From contig OX328128.1 of NCBI GenBank assembly GCA_946811695.1, positions 81,474,917 to 81,538,916 of the forward strand: DNA of 64,000 nt, written 5' to 3'. Below, one piece after another: positions 44,776 to 56,500 of the stretch (positions within the stretch are counted from its first letter, which is position 1; each line of letters opens with the position of its first letter). The notes beneath the pieces were generated by a model. It was not told the DNA's origin, did not search any database, and saw nothing but the letters and a program-made list of their open reading frames with translations. Source of the stretch: Gonocerus acuteangulatus. Taxonomy: Eukaryota > Arthropoda > Insecta > Hemiptera > Coreidae. Both the position numbers and the translations under genes were made by a program.

Positions 44776-45077
44776 CGTTCAACCAAATGAGTCTAGATCC
44801 TCAGCCACTCATGGGAAACGTTTTAGATTTATATTGAACCACAATCATAGGTAAAAAAGTCCGACTCGCAGGAACTGCATCATCTTAGCGCGGTTCCGTT
44901 CTTATCCCTAAACTCATTTAGAATGATTAATATAGAAGCTGTTATTATTTTGGGTCCACATTTCTAGAAAGCATGAAGATTAGATAGTTAGCCATCGAGG
45001 TGATAAGTAAAGATGGAATGGTTGGGATTCGGCTAAAGAAACGACGATACGATTTTTGTTAAAAAATCTATATTTAC

Positions 45078-45111
45078 GACGTTTCAGCTACTTATTGGTA
45101 GCCTTCGTCAG
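45078..45111 (-). ncRNA. Hammerhead-like core inside family-A copy
   Basis: Minus strand: CTGACGA, stem GGCTAC/GTAGCT, then GAAACGTC. Invariant bases are intact, unlike the sister copy at 2971-3004. Confidence 0.5.
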
Positions 45112-46011
45112 CATTGAAAGTGCCAGGAGGCAGAGGAGGACCAAAGTTGACAGTTCCATCTTTACTTTCAAGAAAGGTCTTATTTACGATCTTACCTGGA
45201 TAGGCCAACCCGCCCTAGGAAGGACCCCGCTAGGCAGTTGAAAAGCTATATCTTGGAAATCCATATCTCTAAGATTAAATTGTTTTTCTTATTTTTCTTA
45301 ACCTGATTCATTATCAAATACATTATCCAACTATAAGCAATTAAAAAATAACAAGGAATAAAAACAGACAAAAAGAACAGTTCGAATAAGCGAAATCAAT
45401 TACTTTAAAGTTTTAAGCACTTATTTCTCCGATTGACATCGTCTAATCAAAACTTTCATCAGAACCTTTTTTGTAGAGCATTTAGTAAGCTTTCTAATGG
45501 TATTCTTCCGTTTACCAAGATTCTCAACCTTTTTCTAGATATTAAAGGAAGGTATACAAAGTTACCAAAACTTTTTATGTCTGTAAATAAAATATTTTAT
45601 TCTAACCCTTCCTTTACTCCAAACGTAACACAAATTTCAACATATCAGTTTTAATGAAAGTAGAACATGCAGAAAATGTTTCAACTGAATCCCATGATTC
45701 TAAGTACCCAAACCAAAAACGGTATTCAAAAACTGTTTTTTCAATTTTCTCGAAAACGGTTAGCTATCGCCTTGAAAATGGTTTCATTCGTTTTCCTAGC
45801 CCAAGAAGCCTATAAAACGAGTGCTTACAAGCTTATGAACTCAAAAACGTAAGCGTTACGATTTTTTTGCGCGAATTTCGCCCCAAACGCCATCTTCCAG
45901 TGGACGGATTTTGCTGGTTAACGAACTTGACCTTTCAAATTGGACGACGGATTTTTGTACCAAATTTCATCAAAATCGGACCATTCATCTTCTACCTAGA
46001 GAGCGAACAGG

Positions 46012-46013
<2 letters not shown>

Positions 46014-46076
<63 letters not shown>
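46014..46076. repeat. (TA)n microsatellite inside family A
   Basis: A pure TA run of about 31 units. Confidence 0.95.
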
Positions 46077-46078
<2 letters not shown>

Positions 46079-46226
46079 AATTTGAACCACCATCATTTTC
46101 GGTCTCTAGGGGTTATGAAACGCAAAATTTTCTAGTCGGCACTTCTGGATTGCGTCATGAGATTAACCTTATAAGCGGGGTTCCTCCCTATGGGGGAGGG
46201 AGGAACCGCGCTAAAAATAAAGATTC

Positions 46227-46390
46227 TCCATACTACACCCGCATGGCTTCAGGGGCAAGAAGGAGAAGAAGTTGTGCAGGTTGAGTATTTACTGAGCACC
46301 CTGACAGAATGAAGGCGCTTTCTATCTTCATCCTAAAGCAACTATTAAAAAAAATTGGAAGGAGAGGGCTAATTAAGGTGAATCTTATAT
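46227..46390 (+). repeat. Direct repeat flanking a family-A element, right copy
   Basis: See the left copy at 44571-44775. The copies differ by scattered substitutions and a short deletion after CAACT. Confidence 0.75.
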
Positions 46391-46864
46391 ATAAAATCAT
46401 ACATACATGCATATATACTTCTCATTGACGATAAAGGTACGACGATATGCTCAAGCAATCGAGCGGAACATCTAAACGGCTCTAATTCTAGACTGTACTA
46501 TCGGATATGAAGGCAACGATCATAAACAAGGCGAACGAATAAATTTTGAGAAACAAGTGACCAACAAGTCCATGATCTATTATACTGAAACATATGAAGA
46601 GAGTTATGGACTCTCAGTGCAGCGTACAGGGTTTACGGTTCGGTTCCAGAGACACCATCCCGAAAGAGACAGCTTTCCTCAAGGAAACATTTAGAAATTA
46701 TAGCCGAAGCAATTATCTTTGATTCCCTGGCCATAATTCAGAATTACATATTTAGCTGAAGGTCTGTATATATGTATATATATTTTTTTCCATTTCTCAT
46801 AACCAGAAATCTTTTAACATTTCTAGAATTCATTTTATTTTATTATGTTCATGGTTTTGTTATA

Positions 46865-47735
46865 CAGTGGAACATGGATAATTCGAACTTCGATAATTCG
46901 AAATCGTCTTTAATTCGAATATTTCTCTCGGTCCCTAGAATTTAGGGCATAACCAATGTAAAAAAATCATGGTTAATTCGAATAAAATTTTGGATAATTC
47001 GAATTTTTTACGAGTCTGTGCGTCCACTCGGAAGTGGACAGAGAGGCGGTCGATCTTAAATCTTGAGAAAATATTCTCCCCTCGGTCTCGTAGTCTAGTT
47101 CTTGGACTCCGCAGACCAAACGGGTCGCGGGTTGGGTGGGTCGCGCTTCCTCCCTTTCAGGTGTTGTAGTTACATACACCATCCTGTCGTTTTATCCTAG
47201 AAATCTCTCCCACCGACCCTCCCATCTTCATTTGTTATTCAGTTATAAGTCAGTCAGTGCCTAGATCTGATTTATTGTTTGTTCCTTGAATTTCTGGTGT
47301 ACAGTGCTGTTCAGTGAGTTGTTGATTTAAGATGTCGAAGACTAGAAGTTATAAAACTTTAACGTTGTTAGTGAAAATAGCTGCAATTAAAGAAGTTGAA
47401 AAAGGAATAAAGAAAAAAATCTGAAAATAAGGACTTTGGAATTCCTCCTGACACTTTACCAACTTACCTAAAAAATAATGAAAAAATTCTTGCCCATGAA
47501 AATGAGTTTTTTTCAAAACAATAAAATGTTATTTTTACTTACTTGATAAATTATTTATTACTTATGTACGTAATCATCAATGCATGAAATGTTTGTTTTT
47601 CATTAAATAAAATGTATTTTGTTTTATTTAAAAAATGTGAAAATATCAAGTTCGATTTTTAGCCCTTTATTTTCAAAAACTTTTGTAATTCGAACTTTTT
47701 CGAATAATCGGGTTCGGATTATCCAAGTTCTACTG
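46865..47735 (+). mobile_element. pogo/Tigger-type DNA transposon, non-autonomous
   Basis: It begins CAGTGGAACATGGATAATTC and ends GGATTATCCAAGTTCTACTG, imperfect inverted repeats of about 24 bp, each next to TA (46863-46864 and 47736-47737), the expected 2-bp duplication. The words GATAATTCGAA recur near the left end. The interior keeps only a short coding piece of the transposase's DNA-binding region. The DDE catalytic part is absent, so it would depend on a relative for movement. Confidence 0.8.
47332..47524 (+). pseudogene. Tigger transposase N-terminal helix-turn-helix fragment
   Basis: An ATG at 47332 opens SKTRSYKTLTLLVKIAAIKE followed by VEKGIKKK and a TGA at 47422. A +1 shift at 47417 continues ENKDFGIPPDTLPTYLKNNE and reaches TAA at 47522. 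Together they match the CENP-B-type N-terminal helix-turn-helix of pogo/Tigger transposases (IKEVEKG..K..A..FGIP..TL.T.LKN.EKI). One frameshift and loss of everything downstream make it a remnant. Confidence 0.8.
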
Positions 47736-47802
47736 TATATATATTTTTATAGACTTATATACCGATATCTGTGATGTATGCAGCGTTATTTGTGGAGTTC
47801 TC

Positions 47803-48067
47803 GATTTCGTAGAAGGTAGAAAAATAATGTCTCTCCACTGTTTTTCAAAGTATTTATTAGCAAAAGCTTTTCGAGAACATGGTTCTCATCGTCAGTGCAT
47901 CTACAATTTTCACAAAAACACGCATATATTAATTACAGAAATATTTATAAGTATTCTTATTACTAAAGCTATGACAAATAATGTTACCTATTACTCCACC
48001 GGTAGTACTGCTAACAGCCTCTCCGAACAGGAGTGAGGTAATGAGACTATTCCGGGTGAGCAGAGTA
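47803..48067 (-). repeat. Left inverted terminal repeat of Penelope-like element
   Basis: The reverse complement of 52571-52833, with few differences: TTTCGTAGAAGGTAGAAAAA outermost, GAGTAATAGGTAAC-type sequence inside, ending GCAGAGTATATAC. Hammerhead-like core at 47862-47895. Confidence 0.85.
47862..47895 (-). ncRNA. Hammerhead-like core in left terminal repeat
   Basis: Minus strand: CTGACGA, stem GAGAAC/GTTCTC with loop CAT, then GAAAAGC TTTT GCTA. Here stem III could be AGC/GCT closed by TTTT. One extra A before stem III departs from the consensus. Confidence 0.5.
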
Positions 48068-48118
48068 TATACAGGCTGTCCCGTAAATGTCTAGTCATAT
48101 TGTGAGAGGTGATAGAAG

Positions 48119-49096
48119 GTTTGGATGTTTGATGTGAAATGTGTCTTTGTTAGAAAAAAGTGTGCATTGATTGTTAACGAATTGTCTAACTATAAGATTA
48201 TAACTATTGGTGGGGTCTCTGTTCATAGGTTCAAGATTATTATCGTTAATGAAGTCGTACATACTATTTTTGTAGTCAGTTGTGTAAAGGATTACTGTAG
48301 AGTTGCCTTTATCGGCTTTGGTAAGAGTAAGTTGGTGATCTTTAATTTTCCTGGATATTGATTTTAAGGTATTAAGTTCAGTGGGTATGTATGTTTTAGC
48401 TTTATTTAATTCTTTCTTAATGGCAACAGAACATATAGTTTTGAGGGAGTTGCGATTTTCGGTTTCAAGATTATCAAAGGTGCAGTCTATGTCTAACGCA
48501 AGATCTTCAAGGTCATGTATATTGGGTGATTTTTTTGGATTATATTTAAGTCCTTTGTCTAATAGAGCTTGTTCTATAGGGCTGAAGGCAATATTTGAAA
48601 GGTTTACAGTTCTAGCAAAGAATTCATGTTCGTGTGGGTTTGTAATAGGTGTAGAATGTGTATTATTATTGGTTTGAGAGTTACTCTTATTAATTAACTG
48701 TGAGATGCTGGGGTTGTGTTTATTAGAGGGTGTGGGTAAACTGGGTTTACGAATTTTGCACGCGCTGTTTGTAATTTCATTTGTATAAGTAGGGGATTTA
48801 TTTGTTATCAGTTTTTTATCTTTTTATCTATACGAGACTTTTTATCATCAATAAAAATTTGGATTCTTTCGTGAATACTATCTAAGAGGCTATTGAGTTC
48901 CCACTGGTGGAGTAATTTACAAAGGTGGAAATGTAAAGTATATAAGTATATATTAGTAGTATCTCTAGAAGAATACCATCGTTTCAATTCCGATTTTATC
49001 CAAGTTTTTTGGGCTAAATTTAGTGCTCTAATAGCTGATGGTGTTGTTATTGAAGTCTTAATTTGGACATACCTGGGAGTTAAGTTGTTCTTGATG
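48119..49096 (-). pseudogene. Penelope-like protein, N-terminal domain, inverted segment
   Basis: Minus-strand translation in order: SAIRALNLAQKTWIKSELKR, DSIHERIQIFIDDKKSRIDK, later LTKADKGNSTVIL (the strongly conserved Penelope TKADKGN motif) and then SMYDFINDNNLEPMNRD and on to about the FHIKHP position. At least one stop (after IDKKIKN) breaks it. It overlaps by about 57 residues with the plus-strand RT part at 49137, so a ~170-bp stretch exists in both orientations. Confidence 0.8.
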
Positions 49097-49136
49097 CAGG
49101 AGTTGTTGAAAAAAATGTGTAGACTACAAAAATAGT

Positions 49137-50171
49137 ATGTACGACTTCATTAACGATAATAATCTTGAACCTATGAACAGAGACCCCACCAATAGTTATA
49201 ATCTTATAGTTAGACAATTCGTTAACAATCAATGCACACTTTTTTCTAACAAAGACACATTTCACATCAAACATCCAAACCGAAACATCCCACAACCGCC
49301 CAGACTCTATGGACTTTTGAAAATACACAAACCACCACCCTTTCCTATTAGACCAGTTGTTTCCTACACAAACACATCTGTGAGTAAACTATCCCGCTCT
49401 TTGAACAATCTGTTCCAACAGAAAATTCAGTGGTCTTCTAATTACTCCATAAAAAACACCGGCGAACTCATTAATAATATAAGAGATATCAGACCTCCCA
49501 AAAATGCAATATTAGTATCATTTGATGTAAAAAACTTATTCTCTAATGTGCCAACCACAGAAGTTAAGGTAATTTTAGAAAACCTTATCAACAATTCAAA
49601 AAACGGTAACCTCTTTAAATACGAACTTATAGAAGCGTTTAACATATGTATCAACCACAATTTCTTTAAATTTGATAACAAATATTTTAAACAACATGAA
49701 GGACTCCCAATGGGCTCGAATCTCTCTCCCTTGCTAGCCGATATCTTTATGAATAACTTAGAAAATAAATATTTAAACCCAAGTTTTAACATAAATAAAC
49801 ATATTAAATTTTACTATAGATACGTGGACGACATAATTTGTTTATGGGAAGGTACTCGGAGACAGTTAGATATGTTTTTGAAACACATAAACTCATTTCA
49901 CCCAAAAATCCAATTCACGATGGAAATTGACAATAACCGTTCTATAAATTTCCTCGACATAAACATAACCATTACCGACAGTAATAAATTCGACTTTAAA
50001 ATTTACAGGAAACCCACTCACACTGATGCAATAATACACTCACTTTCTAACCACCATATCTCTCACAAATTAGCGGCATTCCACTCCATGATAGATAGAT
50101 TGTTCAAAATTCCAATGTCCCTAGAAAATTATCAAAGTGAAATAAATACAATTGCGACAAATTGCGTCTAA
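49137..50171 (+). pseudogene. Penelope-like reverse transcriptase
   Basis: A 344-residue frame with the Penelope RT pattern: PRLYGLLKIHK (56-66), PIRPVVSYTNTSVSKLSR (70-87), VSFDVKNLFSNVP with catalytic D130, EGLPMGSNLSPLLADIFM (188-205), YYRYVDDIICLW with YVDD (229-232), SINFLDINI and IYRKPTHTD, then SHKLAAFHSMIDR. Penelope RTs are telomerase-related and lack an RNase H. The frame ends at 50171 because of a frameshift. The N-terminal continuation lies inverted upstream. Confidence 0.92.
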
Positions 50172-50784
50172 CAACGGCTACTCACACAAAATTATAGACA
50201 AACTTATACGTAATAAGGAAAAATCTCTGACTCTTAAAGTTGTTTTCCCGACACTAACGCCAATAATTTCCAATACAAGGTACATTTCGATACCATATTT
50301 AGGACCAATTTCCGAAAAATTAAAAAACATTTTGAAAGACACAGCCAAAGTTTCCTTTAAGAATACATTTAATACCAAAAAGTCATTATCACACACTAAA
50401 GATGAAATAAAAGAATTTGATAAAAGTGGAATTTACCAATTAGAATGCTCGTGCAAAAAAATTTACATTGGGAGAACATATCGCAAGTTCTCACAAACAA
50501 TAGACGAACACGTTAAAGCTATACACAACCACAACATTCACTCAAATTTTGCAGAACACATAAAAAATACAGCACACCAATTTTACACACAAACGGGAAT
50601 CAAAATTTTAAAAAACATAAATTATTCTAAGAAATCCAATTATCATGAAATGTTAGAAATAGAAAAGGCCATTCACCGTAATAAAGATTTATTACTAAAC
50701 GAACAAATAAACTTCCCAACATCAGACCTTAGGAAAATTTTCATATCCCAACAAAAGACGCCATCCCTCGGACCCACCACCTGA
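50152..50784 (+). pseudogene. Penelope-like GIY-YIG endonuclease domain
   Basis: This frame continues the RT protein after a one-base shift near 50155-50170 (NNGYSHKIIDKLI is the usual text joining the domains). It contains SIPYLGPISEKLKNILK, then GIY (residues 93-95), a cysteine pair ECSC, YIGRT (105-109) and a conserved EHVKAIH and E in LEIEKAI. GIY-YIG nucleases cut target DNA for Penelope insertion. The catalytic core looks complete. Only the frameshift separates it from the RT. Confidence 0.9.
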
Positions 50785-50952
50785 CAGACCCGTCATCCCT
50801 TACTCTGACACCTTCAGACTGACTACCCCTTCACACACATGACATCAAATAACCCAACATAATCCTTCCCCATACACTGTCTCCAACAGAAAGTTCAGTG
50901 GTCTCTGGTTCAACAACCTTGATTCTTGTGATCTCCAATATCCAACGTCAAT

Positions 50953-52570
50953 ATACAGGGTGTCCCGTAAATGTCTAGTCATATTGTGAGGGGTGATAGA
51001 AGACCCTTAGGGGAACAAAAAATGTTCTATGACGATTTCCTGAATTCTCGCTCATAAGGGAGAAAACGTCGTTTTATTGTTTTTTCGAGACAAACGTACT
51101 TTTTAGAAGAATAATCGTTGTACCTCCGTCCCAGGTGGTTCTACTAGAAAGGAAGTGAAACCAATCGAAAGCTGAGTACATTTACTATAAGACTAGTTGG
51201 GAGTAAACGTAAAAATGAATGAATGTAAGTATGTATATCTTACCAAAAGAAGGCAATTCTAAATTTCCTGACATTTTATTGATATTTCTTGCCAGCGTTA
51301 CTCCTCAATGGGGAGGATCTGAGATTTCCGGGTTTCAGAAAAACTTCCTCATTTAACCAGCTTTCCATTCATGTATCACAACCCTGTGTTATTGAAGTAT
51401 TTGAACGATTTAAGAACAAAAGTTTTAAAAAAAACATGGATCTGTGAAAAGAAAATTATATTTTTTTCTTCAATTTATTCAAAAAGCTGAAGGGAAATAT
51501 TTTTGTTTATAAATGTTTACATAAATATTAAGTAAATATTTACTTAAAACAATAAAAAAATTACTTCCATGAATATAAAAAAAATTCCTAAAACAGTAAA
51601 TAAATAAAATTCACATTTATTTTGAATTTGTTAATTAAGGTGACTAATACTGGGTCCAGGAGGCGGCCATTAAGGAACCCCAACCATACATTAACCTCAA
51701 AAATTATTATTTTTACCTATATCACGCATTTGAACACATTTTTACAGGTACTTATATTTAGAAAACAAATGCTTTACCTTAAATTAATACTGATGGCTAC
51801 GCTTGTGAAACTCACTGGGGTTCTGAGCCCATGCGTTTTTGTTGTGGTAATTAAAAATTCTATCCCTCATAAATAATATGTACATAGTCCTGTAAAAATG
51901 TGTTCAAATGCGTGATATAGGTAAAAATAATAATTTTTGAGGTTAATGTATGGTTGGGGTTCCTTAATGGCCGCCTCCTGGACCCAGTATTAGTTACCTT
52001 AATTAACAAATTCAAAATAAATGTGAATTTTATTTATTTACTGTTTTAGGAATTTTTTTTATATTCATGGAAGTAATTTTTTTATTGTTCTAAGTAAATA
52101 TTTACTTAATATTTATGTAAACATTTATAAAAAAAAAATATTTCCCTTCAGCTTTTTGAATAAATTGAAGAAAAAAATATAATTTTCTTTTCACAGATCC
52201 ATGTTTTTTTTAAAACTTTTGTTCCTAAATCGTTCAAATACTTCAATGTCAGGAAATTTAGAATTGCCTTCTTTTGGTAAGATATACATACTTACATTCA
52301 TTCATTTTTACGTTTACTCTCAACTAGTCGTATAGTAAATTTACTCAGCTTTCGATTAGTTTCACACCCTTTCTAGTAGAACCACCTGGGACGGAGCTAC
52401 AACGATTATTCTTCTAAAAAGTACGTTTGTCTCGAAAAAACAATAAAACGACGTTTTCTCCCTTATGGGCGAGAATTCGGGAAATCGTCATAGAACATTT
52501 TTTGTTCCCCTAAGGGTCTTCTATCACCTCTCACAATATGACTAGACATTTACGGGACACCCTGTATATA
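50953..52570. mobile_element. Palindromic element (family P), second copy, 1.62 kb
   Basis: It starts TACAGGGTGTCCCGTAAATG at about 50953 and ends with the inverse at about 52570. The right arm lacks about 90 bp opposite 51300-51390 (the ATTGAGGAGTAACGC block), so the arms are unequal, unlike the copy at 19271-20992. The centre (about 51745-51890) is in the opposite orientation to the first copy's centre. Confidence 0.85.
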
Positions 52571-52833
52571 CTCTGCTCACCCGGAATAGTCTCATTACCT
52601 CACACCTGTTCGGAGAGGCTGTTAGCAGTACTACCGGTGGAGTAATAGGTAACATTATTTGTCATAGCTTTAGTAATAAGAATACTTTTAAATATTTCTG
52701 TAATTAATATATGCGTGTTTTTGTGAAAATTGTAGATGCACTGACGATGAGAACCATGTTCTCGAAAAGCTTTTGCTAATAAATACTTTGAAAAACAGTG
52801 GAGAGACATTATTTTTCTACCTTCTACGAAATT
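52571..52833 (+). repeat. Right inverted terminal repeat of Penelope-like element
   Basis: Inverse of 47803-48067. Begins TATACTCTGCTCACCCGG and ends TTCTACCTTCTACGAAATTA. Contains the hammerhead-like core at 52741-52777. Confidence 0.85.
52741..52777 (+). ncRNA. Hammerhead-like core in right terminal repeat
   Basis: CTGACGA, stem GAGAAC/GTTCTC with a three-base loop, then GAAA and a possible stem III AGC/GCT with a TTTT loop, followed by A. Identical core to the left terminal repeat. Confidence 0.5.
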
Positions 52834-53593
52834 ATATACCGAAATCATATGTAATTATAATTTTATGCTCTTAAGCAACGGTAATTAAAGAAATTGAAAT
52901 ACTATGAAAATTAACACGATTATTTCACAAGTAGTGGAATTTCTGTAATTTCTAGTCGAGACCAACATATTAATCTGCCTCCTAGAATCCGTAATTATTT
53001 TTACAAGCAAGGGAACTCGCTATATTTCATTCCTAATTAATTCAGTATAATCTACTGTGAAAGTAAATAAATTGGTTCGTTTGTGAATTTATCTGATAGC
53101 CTCAGGAGTATAATAATATAAGTAATTTGTATAAATATTATTATCTACTATTTATTTTTTATAAAAAGATAGTTTAATAATACTTCATAATAAAATGAGA
53201 AATATGTAAACACATTTAAGGGAATGTAAATATAGCATTTTTCTGATAGCTGTTATCTTTAGCGGGAAAGTTGGAACGGTCTATATTTTCCCAAATCGGA
53301 GGCGTTCCCCCGTTGCGTAGTAGCTTCGCCATGTTTTCCCTTATTAAATATGGGCATAATTAAATTTCAAAAGTAACTTAAGGTAGAGAAGTATCAGCAA
53401 AATCCCAGCAAAGGCGGTCCATTACAGTAACATACCAAACTCCAGGCATTCTGCTTCATCAATTACTCGAATATAATACATTATATTATCATTTACAATT
53501 AATTTTATTTCCTGAGCCCATCCATTTGAAATGGTCCGCAAAAAAATAAACTTTATCTTTCATGTTTAATGGTTTTCAAAGCTTTTCCTTAAT
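52834..53593. other. No gene seen
   Basis: AT-rich sequence between the Penelope-like element and the satellite. No motif or repeat partner found in the window. Confidence 0.4.
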
Positions 53594-56500
53594 CGTTTGA
53601 CATAACTTGTCACAATATGAAAGCTTCAGTTGCTAACTTGTTGATTTCTTGGCAGTAGACGTTTGACATAACTTGTCACAATATGAAGCTTCAGTTGCTA
53701 ACTTGTTGATTTCTTGGCAGTAGACGTTTGACATAACTTGTCACAATATGAAAGCTTTAGTTGCTAACTTGTTGATTTCTTGGCAGTAGACGTTTGACAT
53801 AACTTGTCACAATATGAAGCTTCAGTTGCTAACTTGTTGATTTCTTGGCAGTAGAGGTTTGACATAACTTGTCACAATATGAAAGCTTCAGTTGCTAAGT
53901 TGTTGATTTCTTGGCAGTAGACGTTTGACATAACTTGTCACAATATGAAGCTTCAGTTGCTAACTTGTTGATTTCTTGGCAGTAGACGTTTGACATAACT
54001 TGTCACAATATGAAAGCTTCAGTTGCTAAGTTGTTGATTTCTTGGCAGTAGACGTTTGACATAACTTGTCACAATATGAAGCTTCAGTTGCTAACTTGTT
54101 GATTTCTTGGCAGTAGACGTTTGACATAACTTGTCACAATATGAAAGCTTCAGTTGCTAAGTTGTTGATTTCTTGGCAGTAGACGTTTGACATAACTTGT
54201 CACAATATGAAAGCTTCAGTTGCTAACTTGTTGATTTCTTGGCAGTAGACGTTTGACATAACTTGTCACAATATGAAAGCTTCAGTTGCTAACTTGTTGA
54301 TTTCTTGGCAGTAGACGTTTGACATAACTTGTCACAATATGAAAACTTCAGTTGCTAACTGGGTGATTTCTTGGCAGTAGACGTTTGACATAACTTGTCA
54401 CAATATGAAGCTTCAGTTGCTAACTTGTTGATTTCTTGGAAGTAGAGGTTTGACATAACTTGTCACAATATGAAAGCTTCAGTTGCTAACTTGTTGATTT
54501 CTTGGCAGTAGACGTTTGACATAACTTGTCACAATATGAAGCTTCAGTTGCTAACTTGTTGATTTCTTGGCAGTAGACGTTTGACATAACTTGTCACAAT
54601 ATGAAAGCTTCAGTTGCTAACTTGTTGATTTCTTGGCAGTAGAGGTTTCACATAACTTGTCACAATATGAAAGCTTCAGTTCCTAACTTGTTGATTTCTT
54701 CGCAGTAGAGGTTTGACATAACTTGTCACAATATGAAAGCTTCAGTTGCTAACTTGTTGATTTCTTGGCAGTAGACGTTTGACATAACTTGTCACAATAT
54801 GAAAGCTTCAGTTGCTAACTTGTTGATTTCTTCGCAGTAGAGGTTTGACATAACTTGTCACAATATGAAAGCTTCAGTTGCTAACTTTTTGATTTCTTGG
54901 CAGTAGACGTTTGACATAACTTGTCACAATATGAAAGCTTCAGTTGCTAACTTGTTGATTTCTTCGCAGTAGAGGTTTGACATAACTTGTCACAATATGA
55001 AAGCTTCAGTTCCTAACTTGTTGATTTCTTGGCAGTAGACGTTTGACATAACTTGTCACAATATGAAAGCTTCAGTTGCTAACTTGTTGATTTCTTGGCA
55101 GTAGAGGTTTGACATAACTTGTCACAATATGAAAGCTTCAGTTGCTAACTTGTTGATTTCTTGGCAGTAGACGTTTGACATAACTTGTCACAATATGAAA
55201 GCTTCAGTTGCTAACTTGTTGATTTCTTGGCAGTAGACGTTTGACATAACTTGTCACAATATGAAGCTTCAGTTGCTAACTTGTTGATTTCTTGGAAGTA
55301 GAGGTTTGACTTAACTTGTCACAATATGAAAGCTTCAGTTGCTAACTTGTTGATTTCTTGGCAGTAGACGTTTGACATAACTTGTCACAATATGCAAGCT
55401 TCAGTTGCTAACTTGTTGATTTCTTGGCAGTAGACGTTTAACATAACTTGTCACAATATGAAAGCTTCAGTTGCTAACTTGTTGATTTCTTCGCAGTAGA
55501 GGTTTGACATAACTTGTCACAATATGAAAGCTTCAGTTGCTAACTTGTTGATTTCTTGGCAGTAGACGTTTGACATAACTTGTCACAATATGAAAGCTTC
55601 AGTTGCTAACTTGTTGATTTCTTGGCAGTAGAGGTTTGACATAACTTGTCACAATATGAAAGCTTCAGTTGCTAACTTGTTGATTTCTTGGCAGTAGACG
55701 TTTGACATAACTTGTCACAATATGAAGCTTCAGTTGCTAAGTTGTTGATTTCTTGGCAGTAGACGTTTGACATAACTTGTCACAATATGAAAGCTTCAGT
55801 TGCTAACTTGTTGATTTCTTGGCAGTAGACGTTTGACATAACTTGTCACAATATGAAAGCTTCAGTTGCTAACTTGTTGATTTCTTGGCAGTAGACGTTT
55901 GACATAACTTGTCACAATATGAAGCTTCAGTTGCTAACTTGTTGATTTCTTGGCAGTAGACGTTTGACATAACTTGTCACAATATGAAAGCTTCAGTTGC
56001 TAACTTGTTGATTTCTTGGCAGTAGAGGTTTCACATAACTTGTCACAATATGAAAGCTTCAGTTGCTAACTTGTTGATTTCTTCGCAGTAGAGGTTTGAC
56101 ATAACTTGTCACAATATGAAAGCTTCAGTTGCTAACTTGTTGATTTCTTGGCAGTAGACGTTTGACATAACTTGTCACAATATGCAAGCTTCAGTTGCTA
56201 ACTTGTTGATTTCTTGGCAGTAGACGTTTGACATAACTTGTCACAATATGAAAGCTTCAGTTGCTAACTTGTTGATTTCTTGGCAGTAGACGTTTGACAT
56301 AACTTGTCACAATATGCAAGCTTCAGTTTCTAACTTGTTGATTTCTTGGCAGTAGACGTTTGACATAACTTGTCACAATATGAAAGCTTCAGTTGCTAAC
56401 TTGTTGATTTCTTCGCAGTAGAGGTTTGACATAACTTGTCACAATATGAAAGCTTCAGTTGCTAACTTTTTTATTTCTTGGCAGTAGACGTTTGACATAA

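Larger units (their letters stand above)
44859..46214 (+). mobile_element. Family-A element, near full length (~1.36 kb)
   Basis: 5' end GTCCGACTCGCAGGAACTGC then TTAGCGCGGTTCC; 3' end GGTTCCTCCCT/AGGGAGGAACC hairpin and GCGCTAA. TA tract at 46014-46076. It is the best-preserved short-subfamily copy and very similar to 2752-4136 throughout, including the internal hammerhead-bearing unit. Confidence 0.8.
47803..52833 (+). mobile_element. Composite Penelope-like element with inverted terminal repeats
   Basis: Order: left terminal repeat (47803-48067, minus), 50-bp stub of palindromic family P (48068-48117), inverted N-terminal half of the Penelope protein (48119-49096, minus), RT and GIY-YIG parts (49118-50784, plus), short spacer, complete family-P copy (50953-52570), right terminal repeat (52571-52833). 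The terminal repeats are inverted relative to each other and carry hammerhead-like cores, which fits Penelope-like elements. The TGAGCAGAGTATATAC..CCTGTATATACTCTGCTCA junctions show family-P sequence at the inner edge of both repeats. Confidence 0.8.

Noticed and set aside
44571..46390. LTR retrotransposon with short LTRs
   Set aside because: The direct repeats lack TG..CA ends, and the interior is a complete family-A element with no gag-pol.
49080..49328. Minus-strand 82-codon protein and its 48125-48361 plus-strand twin
   Set aside because: Both are antisense readings of the duplicated Penelope N-terminal RT segment.
51622..51876. 84-codon open frame in family P
   Set aside because: It crosses from one palindromic arm into the centre, has no domain, and is not kept as a long frame in the other copy.
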